A stretch of DNA of 64,000 nt, from positions 1 to 64,000 of the forward strand of contig NZ_BNAI01000002.1 of assembly GCF_014653215.1 (NCBI RefSeq), written 5' to 3'. The DNA comes from Pseudolysinimonas yzui. Lineage in GTDB: Bacteria; Actinomycetota; Actinomycetes; Actinomycetales; Microbacteriaceae. The notes beneath the pieces were generated by a model. The model saw nothing but the letters and a program-made list of their open reading frames with translations, was not told where the DNA came from and made no database searches. Position 1 is the stretch's first letter. The number at the start of each line of letters is the position of its first letter. Below are positions 25,246 to 33,733 of this stretch, in pieces. The position numbers and the translations under genes were made by a program.

Positions 25246-26321
25246 TCCGTCACCTCGAAGAATCCCATCCAGCCGAGTTCCGCGAACTCGGTCTTGTGAG
25301 CGTGGAACATGTACCTGCCGACGTAGGGAAACCGCAGTTCGAGCATGCCGCGCTGGCCCTGCGCCTGCACGACCGTGTCGGTGAACTCGCTTGGCGCGAG
25401 CATCGTGCCGGTCGGATAGTAGTGGAAGAAGTTGGCGTGGATGTGGAACGAGTTGATCGGGTCATACTCCAGCACGTTGATCAGGTGGATGCGCACGAGC
25501 GCGCCCTTCTTGACCTTGACGGGGTTGTCCATGAAGTGGAAGGGCAGCCCGTTGACAGAATAGAACTCGTTGTTGTCGCCCCCGTCGGTGTTGTAGCCGT
25601 TCATCACCATCACCATCTCGTCATCGGCCGGCTCGCGCCCCGCCTTCGGTTCGATGATGAAACCGCCATACAACCCTTTCGCGATGTGGACGGCTAGCGG
25701 GGAGGTGTGGCAGTGGTAGAGGTGGGTACCGAACGGGGCGGCGTCGAACTCGTAGGTGAACGTCGCTCCAGGCGCGATGTTCCCTGGCCCGACGCCGGGC
25801 GTGCCATCCATCTCGGCGGTGTGGACGCCATGGAAGTGCATCGTGTGCGGGTGTGGGCTGGCGTTCGTGAAGTGGATGCGCAGCGCATCGCCCTCCTGCG
25901 CCCACAGGGTGGGCCCGGGGATCCTGCCGTTGTAGGTCCAGCCCGAAAAGATCACGCCGGGCGCGATCTCGAACTCGCGGTCGATCGCGGTGATCTCCCA
26001 CTCCCGCAGGGTCTGACCGCCCGGCAGCGTGCTCACCTTGCCCTTGTCGAAGTCCCGCAGGATCGCGGTCGGATCGATCCCAGCGCGATCGGCGGGTACG
26101 GAGCCGGTCGGGAACCCGGCGTGATCGGAGCCGCCCATTCCCGTGGAGCCGTGATCCATTTCGGTCATGCTCGAGCCGTCGTCGATGTCGTGATCGGCGG
26201 GTGCGTCACCGGCCCACGCGGGGCTGCCGAAGAGCGAGAGGGCGGGCACCGCCGCCACCGCACCGAGCAGCAGCCCTCGACGGCTGGTCACGAACGGGGG
26301 ATTGGGTTCGACGGGCGTCAC
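25242..26321 (-). CDS. Two-domain multicopper oxidase
   Basis: A 359-residue secreted multicopper oxidase of the small, two-domain type. The signal region has RRGLLLGAVAAVPALSLFGSPAWA (split, about 14-37), a probable Tat signal. A His/Met/Asp-rich linker (40-75, with HDIDDGSSM, MDHGSTGM) follows. Copper-binding motifs: HTMHFHGVH (about 155), HLYHCHTSP (about 198), a further SFHIHANFFHY (about 288) and YMFHAHKTE (about 340). Likely a ferroxidase or Mn/Cu oxidase; its coupling with a ZIP permease and a DtxR-family regulator suggests iron or manganese oxidation and uptake, like Fet3-Ftr1. Copper detoxification is the alternative. Overlaps the ZIP gene by four bases. Confidence 0.85.
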   Translation of the reverse strand: MTPVEPNPPFVTSRRGLLLGAVAAVPALSLFGSPAWAGDAPADHDIDDGSSMTEMDHGSTGMGGSDHAGFPTGSVPADRAGIDPTAILRDFDKGKVSTLPGGQTLREWEITAIDREFEIAPGVIFSGWTYNGRIPGPTLWAQEGDALRIHFTNASPHPHTMHFHGVHTAEMDGTPGVGPGNIAPGATFTYEFDAAPFGTHLYHCHTSPLAVHIAKGLYGGFIIEPKAGREPADDEMVMVMNGYNTDGGDNNEFYSVNGLPFHFMDNPVKVKKGALVRIHLINVLEYDPINSFHIHANFFHYYPTGTMLAPSEFTDTVVQAQGQRGMLELRFPYVGRYMFHAHKTEFAELGWMGFFEVTE

Positions 26322-26348
26322 GAAAACTCCTTCATGACGAATATAGAA

Positions 26349-26370
26349 CTACGTTGCGGCAAACACTATG
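26349..26370. promoter_or_regulatory. Candidate operator upstream of the multicopper oxidase
   Basis: The short region between the oxidase start (26321) and the end of the DtxR-family gene holds an AT-rich stretch, TATATT on the minus strand near 26339-26346, and an imperfect palindrome with core TTGCCGCAA (reverse TTGCGGCAA). This could be the site where the adjacent regulator controls the oxidase and ZIP genes. I have no consensus that proves it. Confidence 0.25.
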
Positions 26371-27055
26371 TCGATCGCGCGCGCTGGGGTGAAACCCACA
26401 CCGCGGATGCCGCCGCAGCGCCTAGGGTGATCGAGTTCGAGCGACCAGCGACACGGACAACGGTCGCGCCCGAGAAAGGGTCGCCCGGGATGATCTCGAG
26501 TTCGGCATCCATCACCACACCCTCCGCGGCGAAATACTGCAATAGTTCGGGATCCGAGTCCGAGATCCTCGCTACCCGCACCGATGTTCCGGGCGGCGCC
26601 ACGGCGAGCGGAACCGCGTCAGGGCGATGTGTCGTCCCATCGGGAGAGGGGATCGGGTCACCATGCGGATCCCTTGTCGGATGGCCGAGGAACTCATCGA
26701 TCCGGTCGACCATCAGATCCGACACCGCGTGCTCCAGGCGCTCCGCTTCGTCGTGGACCTCATCCCAGCTATAGCTGAGAGTCCGCACCAGGAACGTCTC
26801 GATGAGGCGATGCCTTCGCACCATCGCGACCGCATGCGCGCGACCCGTAGCCGTCAATTCGACACTCCCATATGGTGCGTGCTCCAGGAGACCTTGCGCC
26901 GTGAGCTTCCGCACGGCATCCGACACCGACGACAGCTTGAGGCCCAGTCGTCCGCCGATCACCGAAGCGGTCACGGGTGAATCGGACCACTCCTGCAAGC
27001 CCCAAATCGCCTTCAGGTAATCCTGCGTGCTGGAGGAGAGGTCAGACGTGGACAC
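26366..27055 (-). CDS. DtxR/MntR-family metalloregulator
   Basis: A 229-residue DtxR-family regulator. N-terminal wHTH: SSSTQDYLKAIWGLQEW (about 7-23), SVIGGRLGLKLSSVSDAVRKL (about 33-53). Dimerisation/metal domain: HRLIETFLV, SWDEVHDEAERLEHAVSD with the His/Glu/Asp ligands usual in the family. A C-terminal SH3-like (FeoA) domain follows (about 140-229). The GTG at 27055 begins the normal N-terminus; the frame upstream has no family similarity. With iron or manganese bound it should repress uptake genes; the neighbouring oxidase-ZIP operon, encoded on the same strand downstream, is the likely target. Confidence 0.85.
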   Translation of the reverse strand: MSTSDLSSSTQDYLKAIWGLQEWSDSPVTASVIGGRLGLKLSSVSDAVRKLTAQGLLEHAPYGSVELTATGRAHAVAMVRRHRLIETFLVRTLSYSWDEVHDEAERLEHAVSDLMVDRIDEFLGHPTRDPHGDPIPSPDGTTHRPDAVPLAVAPPGTSVRVARISDSDPELLQYFAAEGVVMDAELEIIPGDPFSGATVVRVAGRSNSITLGAAAASAVWVSPQRARST

Positions 27056-27272
27056 CCGACCAGGGTAACGACCTTGACTCCGAGATTCGGCGCTGTTGGG
27101 GGCGTAGGTCATCTTCGCCGCCTCGAACAACGCCGACTTTGGGCGCACCGATCAATAGTGCCCAGTAGCTGGCGATCGCCAGGATCCGCGCCCTGTAACT
27201 GGGTCGAACGGTCGTGAACATCTCCACCGCGGGAGTCAGCGCCATCATCCGGCCCGGACGGGCAGAACCGGG

Positions 27273-27776
27273 GTGATGCTGGCTGCTGCCGTCGTCCTCG
27301 TCTTCGTCGCAGGGCTTGCCGCGGACCAGCTCAGCAAGTCGGTGGGCGCCACCGAATTGGCCGACGGCGCCGCGATCCCCCTTCTGCCGACCGTCAGCTT
27401 GCGACTCGCCTTCAACCCAGGAGTCGCCTTCGGCCTCGGCGCCGACCTGGGCCCAGTGGTCGCGGTCTTGATCCTCGTGATCCTCCTCGCGCTCAGCTTT
27501 TGGATTTGCCGGAACCTGGTGCGCGGCACGGCACGACCCCGCATCCTCGTGCTCGTCGCGGTCGCCGCAGGAGGATCAGGGAACATGTATGACCGCATCA
27601 CTCGGGCTGACGGTACGCCGATGTCCGGGTCGGTTGTCGACTTCATTGCAGTGGACTGGTTCGCCGTGTTCAACGTCGGCGACATTCTCGCAGTGGTAGG
27701 TATCCTCGCGTGGGTGGCCACCGGCCTGATGATGCGCCGGGAGCTACCAAAAGGGGATAGCGAGCACGTCAGGTGA
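27273..27776 (+). CDS. lspA: Signal peptidase II
   Basis: A 167-residue prolipoprotein signal peptidase. Signatures: LAADQLSK near residue 15, NPGVAFGLG (about 48-56), GGSGNMYDR (about 103-111) with VVDFIAV (about 122) and FNVGD (about 134-138); the two catalytic aspartates lie in the last two motifs. Four hydrophobic segments span the usual length. It cleaves signal peptides of diacylglyceryl-modified lipoproteins. Such lspA genes recur on Cd/Pb resistance clusters, and this window also carries Lgt and several lipoproteins. The ATG start shows no strong ribosome-binding site. Confidence 0.92.
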   Translation: MMLAAAVVLVFVAGLAADQLSKSVGATELADGAAIPLLPTVSLRLAFNPGVAFGLGADLGPVVAVLILVILLALSFWICRNLVRGTARPRILVLVAVAAGGSGNMYDRITRADGTPMSGSVVDFIAVDWFAVFNVGDILAVVGILAWVATGLMMRRELPKGDSEHVR

Positions 27777-27791
27777 AGAGCAGGGCCACGG

Positions 27792-27811
27792 TGGCGGCCT
27801 CCGAGCCGCCA
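27792..27811 (+). terminator. Weak hairpin after lspA
   Basis: TGGCGGC (27792-27798) pairs with GCCGCCA (27805-27811) around a six-base loop, 16 bp downstream of the lspA stop. There is no T-run after it, so it is a weak intrinsic terminator candidate or simply an RNA structure in the 237-bp gap before the peptidase gene. No riboswitch was recognised in that gap. Confidence 0.35.
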
Positions 27812-28013
27812 GGCTCATTGAGTGGGATGCCTGGGAGCCTCAGAAGAAGCTCCCCGCCAAAGCGCCCGTTGAGCCTGTGAATTCGCCCTCGCGGAGGTGT
27901 TCGCCGTTGCCGATTCGTTACCCTGAGAGCATCCAGTCGGCAAGCACCTTGCGCCGTCAGCCCGAGTATGCCCGGTTGCGTTTGCGGTCGGTCGCGCCCC
28001 AGGAGTTCTTCGT

Positions 28014-28982
28014 ATGGCCGTGCCCGAGCATCGCGGAGGCGATAAGTTCGTTCTCAACGCCACAGTTCGACCCGAACCCGGCGCCGAACCTGCTCCACCG
28101 CTCTCGCCTTCCTGGGATGTGGTCTCGTCCCCCCTCACGAGACGCGAGCTTCGCGCAAGGGAGCGCTCTGTCGAGGTGGCTTCGCCTGCGGAGTCGCGCC
28201 TGCGATCGGGACTGCCAAAAGCACGAACGAAGCCGCGTCGCAGTGCCAAACGGGCCATCAGACGAGACGCCATTCGCGACGCCGCAGTCAAGAAGACGCT
28301 CAGTCATCGTCTCCTCTCGTTCGCGGCGATGCTGTTCGCCGGCACGCTCGTTTTCGCTATGACTGTGCCAGCCCACGCGTTCGACGTCCATCCTGACGAC
28401 ACCGCCCTCGCCGATGCGTTCGCGATGGAGGCGCAGACGGTCGAAGTGGACCCCGCCCTCGTGTCGCTCTCAGAGCGGGATGCCTGGACGGTGACGTCAT
28501 GGGCTGAAATGCTCCGCCTGCGCTACGGCAACCGCAGCTTCGACTACACGATCGGCACCGGTCCGATCCGCTGGCCCTTCCCGTACGCAGTACCTATCAC
28601 GAGCGGATTCGGCGCACGAGCCGCTCCGTGCCGCGGGTGCTCGACCGATCACTCCGGGATCGACTTCGGCACCGGCTATGGTGCGGCGATCTTCTCTGTG
28701 GCCGACGGTGTCGTCGTCGAGCGCAGCACCGGCGGCGGCACGTGGGGCAACTTCATCGTCATCGAGAGCACGACCCCCGACGGTGAGGTCTTCCAGGCCG
28801 GATACGCGCACATGGCCAGCGGCTCCTCAGCACTTGTTCTCGGCGATCAAGTCAGAGTCGGCGACTTTATCGGACTCAGCGGCGCGACAGGTCAGGTCAG
28901 CGGGGCGCATCTGCACTTCACAATCAAGATCGACGGGTCATTCGTCGATCCCTTCACCTTCTTGAAGCGTTACGCAAGCTAG
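28014..28982 (+). CDS. M23-family peptidase (LytM-like)
   Basis: A 322-residue M23 metallopeptidase. A basic N-terminus (about 1-95) precedes a membrane segment (HRLLSFAAMLFAGTLVFAMTVPAHAF, split, about 98-123), which may be a signal sequence or an anchor. The catalytic LytM domain (about 195-322) has the HxxxD motif HSGIDFGTG (about 216), YAHMASGS (about 264) and HLHFTIKIDG (about 305), together forming the zinc site. It should cleave peptidoglycan peptide crosslinks. ATG with AGGAG about nine bases upstream. It is flanked by lspA and the cytochrome cluster; a second M23 gene lies at 44.2 kb. Confidence 0.85.
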   Translation: MAVPEHRGGDKFVLNATVRPEPGAEPAPPLSPSWDVVSSPLTRRELRARERSVEVASPAESRLRSGLPKARTKPRRSAKRAIRRDAIRDAAVKKTLSHRLLSFAAMLFAGTLVFAMTVPAHAFDVHPDDTALADAFAMEAQTVEVDPALVSLSERDAWTVTSWAEMLRLRYGNRSFDYTIGTGPIRWPFPYAVPITSGFGARAAPCRGCSTDHSGIDFGTGYGAAIFSVADGVVVERSTGGGTWGNFIVIESTTPDGEVFQAGYAHMASGSSALVLGDQVRVGDFIGLSGATGQVSGAHLHFTIKIDGSFVDPFTFLKRYAS

Positions 28983-29008
28983 GCGCCGGTTTCCCGACCG
29001 TGCGAGGC

Positions 29009-29434
29009 CTATTGACGCGCGGCATCGATTCGGGCCACCTCAGCTGGCGCACAGGTCTTCACGGCTTCTCGCGTGACCAGGAGGAGAGATGAAGCGGTAG
29101 CGGTCTCATCGTCGATCGGGAACCGCCCCACCGGGTACCGCTGCGAGAACTCGATGATGCGGTCGACGTGCGCCGCGATGGCGCGCAGGTCGGGATCGGT
29201 CTCGGCGCACTGTGCGCCGATGTCGTGAAGGGCCTCATGGATGATTTCGACCTCGCCGGCGGAAGCTTCACTGGTCGGGCCGAAGGGCGTGGCGCCGACC
29301 CACATGTCCTGTGTAGTCGGTCCGGGGTTCGAGAGCGACGGGATCAGCACCGCAACGAGCACGGATGGCGGCACGATGATCGCGAGGATCAAGGGCCAGC
29401 GTGGCCGTCTGGAATGGGGGGCAATCGGCTTCAT
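29009..29434 (-). CDS. Small anchored hypothetical protein
   Basis: A 141-residue protein with one N-terminal membrane segment (WPLILAIIVPPSVLVAVLIP, about 13-32) and an exported alpha-helical domain containing two cysteines (AQCAETDP and KTCAPAE). I do not recognise a family. The frame is open far upstream, but the ATG at 29434 is chosen because it overlaps the ccdA stop by four bases (ATGA) and gives a proper signal anchor. As the last gene of the leftward cytochrome-maturation cluster, it may be a periplasmic-side accessory. Confidence 0.6.
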   Translation of the reverse strand: MKPIAPHSRRPRWPLILAIIVPPSVLVAVLIPSLSNPGPTTQDMWVGATPFGPTSEASAGEVEIIHEALHDIGAQCAETDPDLRAIAAHVDRIIEFSQRYPVGRFPIDDETATASSLLLVTREAVKTCAPAEVARIDAARQ

Positions 29435-30153
29435 ATGGGGAGCACGGTTCCGCCGATGAGGTTCTGAAGGGAGTAGAGAATCGCAGTCCAGACGCCGGTG
29501 ACCATCATCACGCCGATCGCCACCATAGTCAGACCGCCGGCGATATTGATCGCCCGGATGTGACGGCGAAGGAACGCGACTGCCGTGGTCGCCCAGCCGA
29601 GGCCGGCGGCCACGACCAGGAAGGGGAGGCCGAGTCCGATCGAGTAGACGGCGGTGAGGAGCGCGCCACGCGTGGCCGAGCCGGTGCCGATGCTCAACGC
29701 CGAGATCGCGGCCAAGGTTGGACCAAGGCATGGAGTCCAGCCGAGCCCCAGCACGACGCCCAGCAGCGGAGCGCCGGCGAGGCCGGTGCGGGGGGTGATC
29801 GGCAGCTTGGCGGTGCGTTGGAACAGTCGGAACGCGCCGATGAACACCAGACCCATGAGGATGACGACGACGCCGAGAATCCGCGTGAGTGGATCCTGCC
29901 AGCGGATCAGCCAACCGCCTACCGAGCCGAACGCGGCGCCGTAAGCGACGAAAACCACGGCGAAGCCGAGGATGAATAGCCCGACCCCGATGACGGGACG
30001 CCAGCGTGAGCCACCCCCCGATGATCCCGTGACGTAGCCGATATATCCGGGGACGAGGGGTAGCACGCATGGCGACGCGAAAGACACCAACCCGGCGAGC
30101 AACGCGAGCGGGATCGCGAGCCAGAGCTGACCGCTTCCGATCACCTCAGCCAT
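29431..30153 (-). CDS. ccdA: CcdA, thiol-disulfide transporter for cytochrome c
   Basis: A 240-residue membrane protein of the CcdA/DsbD family with about six helices. The conserved cysteine sites are ASPCVLPLVPGY (about 27-38) and GWTPCLGPTL (about 136-145), which pass reducing power across the membrane. CcdA reduces the extracellular thioredoxin-like protein (TlpA/ResA, encoded in this cluster), keeping the heme-binding CXXCH of apocytochrome c reduced in System II. Its stop overlaps the next gene. Family length is normal. Confidence 0.92.
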   Translation of the reverse strand: MAEVIGSGQLWLAIPLALLAGLVSFASPCVLPLVPGYIGYVTGSSGGGSRWRPVIGVGLFILGFAVVFVAYGAAFGSVGGWLIRWQDPLTRILGVVVILMGLVFIGAFRLFQRTAKLPITPRTGLAGAPLLGVVLGLGWTPCLGPTLAAISALSIGTGSATRGALLTAVYSIGLGLPFLVVAAGLGWATTAVAFLRRHIRAINIAGGLTMVAIGVMMVTGVWTAILYSLQNLIGGTVLPI

Positions 30154-30177
30154 GGGTTGCTGGCATGCGTATCGAGA

Positions 30178-30837
30178 TCATCCGTCGACTCCACCGGTGC
30201 ACGTTGCGCCAGGTTCCGGGGCGTTCTCGGCCTGCCAGTACTCTTCCATGAACTGCTCGATTCGTGAGTCGTCGGCGCTCTCCACGCCTAGCTGGACGTT
30301 CCACCCGCTGAGCACGATCGGATCGGAGAGCCCGTCATACGGAGAGAGGATCACGTGGGTGGTCGGCAATTGGGAGCGAAGTGTGCCCAGCTGACTCGCT
30401 TCCAACGATGGGTCGTACGTGACCCAGATCGCGCCATGCTCGAGTGAATGGACCGCATTCTCGTCTGGAACGGGCTGGGTGTAAGTGCCGCAGTTCAACC
30501 AGACTGGGCTGTGGTCCCCGCCGGCGGGCGGGGACTGGGTGTAGGTCACCGGCGTCTCGACATGCGTCGCGGCATTGGTGAACTCTTCAACGCCCTCTAC
30601 CGCCACCCCGGAGCCCCCGGCGGTGTAGGTCGCCTGCCTAGGAGTCAGGACTATCGACAAGATAATGGCGCCGACCGCGACGAGCACCGCGACGGGAATC
30701 GAGATGGCGGCGATCCGACGGTTACGTCTGCGCTGCTTCTGCTGTCGACGGAATTTTGCGAGCTTTTCCGCGCGCTTGACGGCCCGGCGTTGTTTGACGG
30801 TGAGTTCCGACGTCCGCGGATTCGACGCGGGGCTCAT
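30178..30837 (-). CDS. DUF3105 domain membrane-anchored protein
   Basis: A 219-residue protein with a basic cytoplasmic start (KQRRAVKRAEKLAKFRRQQ), one membrane helix (about 43-63) and an exported domain with family marks: TYTQSPPAGGDHSP (about 98-112), WLNCGTYTQPV, HSLEHGAIWVTYDP (about 130-143) and VILSPYDGLSDPIVLSGW. DUF3105 proteins are of unknown function; the HxxxH-like and Cys residues suggest a metal site. The ATG at 30837 overlaps the upstream gene by four bases. Conserved next to cytochrome-maturation and copper genes in actinobacteria, so a role in copper or cytochrome handling is inferred. Confidence 0.8.
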   Translation of the reverse strand: MSPASNPRTSELTVKQRRAVKRAEKLAKFRRQQKQRRRNRRIAAISIPVAVLVAVGAIILSIVLTPRQATYTAGGSGVAVEGVEEFTNAATHVETPVTYTQSPPAGGDHSPVWLNCGTYTQPVPDENAVHSLEHGAIWVTYDPSLEASQLGTLRSQLPTTHVILSPYDGLSDPIVLSGWNVQLGVESADDSRIEQFMEEYWQAENAPEPGATCTGGVDG

Positions 30838-31103
30838 CGCGCCTGCTTGGACGGTCGCTTCCGGCCCGCGATGATCAAGCCGGCCACCAGAAGCAGGCCG
30901 CCGGTGGGATAGCCGGCGACGAGGTCGACCCAACCAGGGGGTTGCCCGGGTCCGAAGGCTTCGAGATGGGCCAGCCAATGAGTGGCGGCAACGATGGCGC
31001 CGACGATCATGAGGACCTGTCCGAGGCGCACGAGTCGGCGGTGGATCCTCCAACTGCGTTCGAAATCGTTCGGATTGCTTTCAGTAGCTTTCTTGGCGAC
31101 CAC
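30834..31103 (-). CDS. Small two-helix membrane protein
   Basis: An 89-residue protein with two predicted membrane segments (LGQVLMIVGAIVAATHWLAHL, split, about 27-47, and GGLLLVAGLIIAG, about 68-80) and a positively charged C-terminus (RKRPSKQAR). No family recognised. It lies between ccsB and the DUF3105 gene, overlapping the latter by four bases, so it belongs to the leftward cluster. A histidine near the first helix (THWLAHL) could contribute to heme or metal handling, but that is speculation. Confidence 0.65.
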   Translation of the reverse strand: MVAKKATESNPNDFERSWRIHRRLVRLGQVLMIVGAIVAATHWLAHLEAFGPGQPPGWVDLVAGYPTGGLLLVAGLIIAGRKRPSKQAR

Positions 31104-31139
31104 TGGGTGTTCCTTTCATTGGTTGGTGGATGGGGTGAG

Positions 31140-32081
31140 TCACAGGCCTGAGTAGGAGTGCAGGCCGGTGAAGAAGACGTTGACGATGCCGAAATTGAAC
31201 AGCACCGCGCCGAAGCCGACGAGGGATAACCAGGCGGCACGGTTGCCGTGCCATCCGCGGGTTGCCTTGGCGTGGATATAGGCGGCGTAGACCACCCAGA
31301 TGACGAAGGTCCATACCTCCTTGACGTCCCAACCCCAGTAACGTCCCCAGGCGCGCCCCGCCCAGATCGCGCCGGCCATCAGCGTGAACGTCCAGAGCGC
31401 GAACCCGACGATAGTCAGCCGGTAGGCGAGGCGATCGAGGTACTCCGTCCCGGGGACTGCATCGAATAGCCGCGCAGGTCGGCCAGCGGCGGGGCGGCTT
31501 TCGTGACGGTGCTTGACGAGCTGGGTTGCGCTCAGTACGGCCGCGATCCCGAAGAACGACGTCGCCAGCAGCGCGACCAGCACATGGATGACGAGCCACG
31601 CGGACTGCAGTGCCGGCGGCAGCGGAATCACGGGCACGTAGAACGCGACGGTCGCGATCCCGAGGAGGATCACGACGACTCCGACGACCACAGGACCGAG
31701 GACGACGACTCGCGTCCGGCGGGACACCACGAGGAACACCGCGACGATGAGGGCCGTTCCCGTGATGGAGAACTCGAACATGTTGGCCCACGGCACCCGT
31801 TCGGCGGCGATACCCCGGACCACGACCGCAGCAAGGTGCAGGAGCCAGGCGAGCGTGGTGAGGGCGTACCCGACCCTGGCTGCGCGACCGGGGTGTTCCG
31901 TTTCTGTTGGGGGTCCTCCACCCGCGTGAGCGGCGGGAGTTCCTCCGGAGTTCACCAGTCGTCTGGTCGGGTTGGTGGCCTGTACCGCGAAGGCGAAGAC
32001 GTACGCGACGAACGCTCCGACGTAGACGGCGATCGCCGAATAGACCAGGACGAGCGAGATCGGGTCGAGCGGGAGGTTCAT
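31140..32081 (-). CDS. ccsB: CcsB/CcsA cytochrome c synthase subunit (System II)
   Basis: A 313-residue membrane protein of the CcsA/ResC family with about eight helices. The tryptophan-rich heme-handling motif WAGRAWGRYWGWDVKEVWTFV (split, about 242-262) is present, flanked by His residues in LAWLLHLAAVV and WLVIHVLVALLATSFF and by a His near YIHAKATRGWHGNRA. With ResB it exports heme and attaches it to apocytochrome c outside the membrane. The ATG at 32081 overlaps the resB stop by four bases. Length normal. Confidence 0.92.
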   Translation of the reverse strand: MNLPLDPISLVLVYSAIAVYVGAFVAYVFAFAVQATNPTRRLVNSGGTPAAHAGGGPPTETEHPGRAARVGYALTTLAWLLHLAAVVVRGIAAERVPWANMFEFSITGTALIVAVFLVVSRRTRVVVLGPVVVGVVVILLGIATVAFYVPVIPLPPALQSAWLVIHVLVALLATSFFGIAAVLSATQLVKHRHESRPAAGRPARLFDAVPGTEYLDRLAYRLTIVGFALWTFTLMAGAIWAGRAWGRYWGWDVKEVWTFVIWVVYAAYIHAKATRGWHGNRAAWLSLVGFGAVLFNFGIVNVFFTGLHSYSGL

Positions 32082-33733
32082 GAGCGGTCCTTCGGCGTTG
32101 TCCTGGTCAGACGGGTGGCGATTCGACGGACGAGACTCTCGACCGAAGGGAGCAACTGCGGATCGTCCCCGCGAGCGAGCCCGCCGTACTCAAGCTGGAC
32201 TGCCCCACGGAGCTGCGTCGCTCGGATCCAGACCCGTCGCCGGGGGACGAAGAGCGAAAGGCTCAGGCCGACGAGGGCGGCGATCGCCGCGACCAGAACC
32301 GGAACCTGCGTCGGGTCGTGAGCGATGTCGAACGACGCGAATCGAGGGATGTCATCCAACTCGACCGATCCGAGACCGCCCGGCAGTTCGGCCTGTGAGC
32401 CCGGCGTAAGTTCGAGCGCGGCCACGCCCGACTCGCCCCCGGCCACTTCCGTCATGGCGGAGGTGTCAAGCTGGTACACCGACTTGGGAATCCCCGCGTC
32501 CAGGCCCAGGTCTCCGACGTAGACGTTGAGGGTGAGCACGGGGAGCACGAGGTCGGGATAGCTCGAGTAGGACGCGCCCGCCGACGTTGTGGCTCGGGTC
32601 GGGTAGAAGAAGCCGATCATGCCCACCTGTCGAGCGAGCCCGTCCGGAACTTTGACGACGCCGAGACTGGTGAGGTTGGCGTCCTGTGGCAGGAACGGCA
32701 CCGTGTCTGTGAAGACGACCGCACCACTCGGGTCGCGAACGGTGATGCGTGGTGCGTACCCGTTTCCTAAGAGGTAGATGTCCGAACCGTCGACCGACAG
32801 GGGGCTGTTCACCTCGATCCTGGCGCTCGTGCGCGATTCCGCGGCTCGGGAGCTCACCGAAACGTCGGCGACGAAGGCATCAGCAAGGCCGAGTGCGTTC
32901 ACGTTGTCGGTGACGTAGCTGACTGTGAAACGTTCAAGAGTCAGGGAGAACGGAGGGAGGGAGTCGTCTGTCACGAATCGACCGGCCTCGAAACTGTCGA
33001 ATGCCAGCCGGGAGTTGACGAAGGTCTGCCCCTCGACGAGGACACGCTGGCCGGTGTATTTGAAACCGCCGCCGATCGCCACGGTGATCAGGACCCCCAC
33101 CAAAGCGATGTGGAAGATCAGGTTGCCGGTTTCGCGCAGGTACCCGCGTTCCGCTGCGAGACTGATCTGTCCATCCGACTCCTGGGCCCTGACGACGCGG
33201 TAGCGCGCTTCGCGGAGTTCCCGTTCAGCTTCATCGACCGCGTCGAGCAGCGGGACGTTGGTGACGATGTCCCGCTGGTGCGCGGGGAGACGGCCGAGGT
33301 TCTTCGGGGTCGCGGGTGGTGCTGCGCGGATGGCCGTGACGTGGTGGCGAATGCGGGGCACCACGCATCCAATGAGCGACAAGAACAGCAGCAGGTAGAT
33401 GGCGGAGAACCACACCGAGGAGTAGACGTCGAAGAGCTGGAAGGTGTCGAGCAGTTCGGCCATGGCGGGGTCTTGTGCGAAGTGCTGGACGACACCGTTG
33501 GGGTCGGCGCTGCGTTGCGGGAACAATGACCCGGGCACGGCGGCGAGGGCAAGCAGTAGGAGCAACAACAACGCCGTGCGCATGGAGGTCAGTTGCCGCC
33601 ATCCCCATCGCGCCCACCCCGCCGGGCTGAGCTGCGGGGCGCGAATGGTTTCTACGTCCTGATCGACGTGATCGGCTGGGCGGTCCAGCCGAACGATTCC
33701 ATTTGGAGCGCGAGCGTCTTCGGTCCGAGTCAT
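32078..33733 (-). CDS. resB: ResB-like cytochrome c biogenesis protein
   Basis: A 551-residue ResB/Ccs1-family protein. Membrane segments include LTSMRTALLLLLLLALAAVPG (split, about 48-68), SVWFSAIYLLLFLSLIGCVVPR (about 106-127), a third near NLIFHIALVGVLITVAIGGG, and a last one near VLVAAIAALVGLSLSLFVPR; a large extracytoplasmic domain lies between the last two. The membrane His in LIFHIALVG is the conserved external heme ligand position. It forms the heme-lyase complex with CcsB. The start at 33733 (MTRTED) was chosen from the four-base overlap with lgt; the frame continues upstream only as out-of-frame readthrough. Confidence 0.9.
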   Translation of the reverse strand: MTRTEDARAPNGIVRLDRPADHVDQDVETIRAPQLSPAGWARWGWRQLTSMRTALLLLLLLALAAVPGSLFPQRSADPNGVVQHFAQDPAMAELLDTFQLFDVYSSVWFSAIYLLLFLSLIGCVVPRIRHHVTAIRAAPPATPKNLGRLPAHQRDIVTNVPLLDAVDEAERELREARYRVVRAQESDGQISLAAERGYLRETGNLIFHIALVGVLITVAIGGGFKYTGQRVLVEGQTFVNSRLAFDSFEAGRFVTDDSLPPFSLTLERFTVSYVTDNVNALGLADAFVADVSVSSRAAESRTSARIEVNSPLSVDGSDIYLLGNGYAPRITVRDPSGAVVFTDTVPFLPQDANLTSLGVVKVPDGLARQVGMIGFFYPTRATTSAGASYSSYPDLVLPVLTLNVYVGDLGLDAGIPKSVYQLDTSAMTEVAGGESGVAALELTPGSQAELPGGLGSVELDDIPRFASFDIAHDPTQVPVLVAAIAALVGLSLSLFVPRRRVWIRATQLRGAVQLEYGGLARGDDPQLLPSVESLVRRIATRLTRTTPKDRS

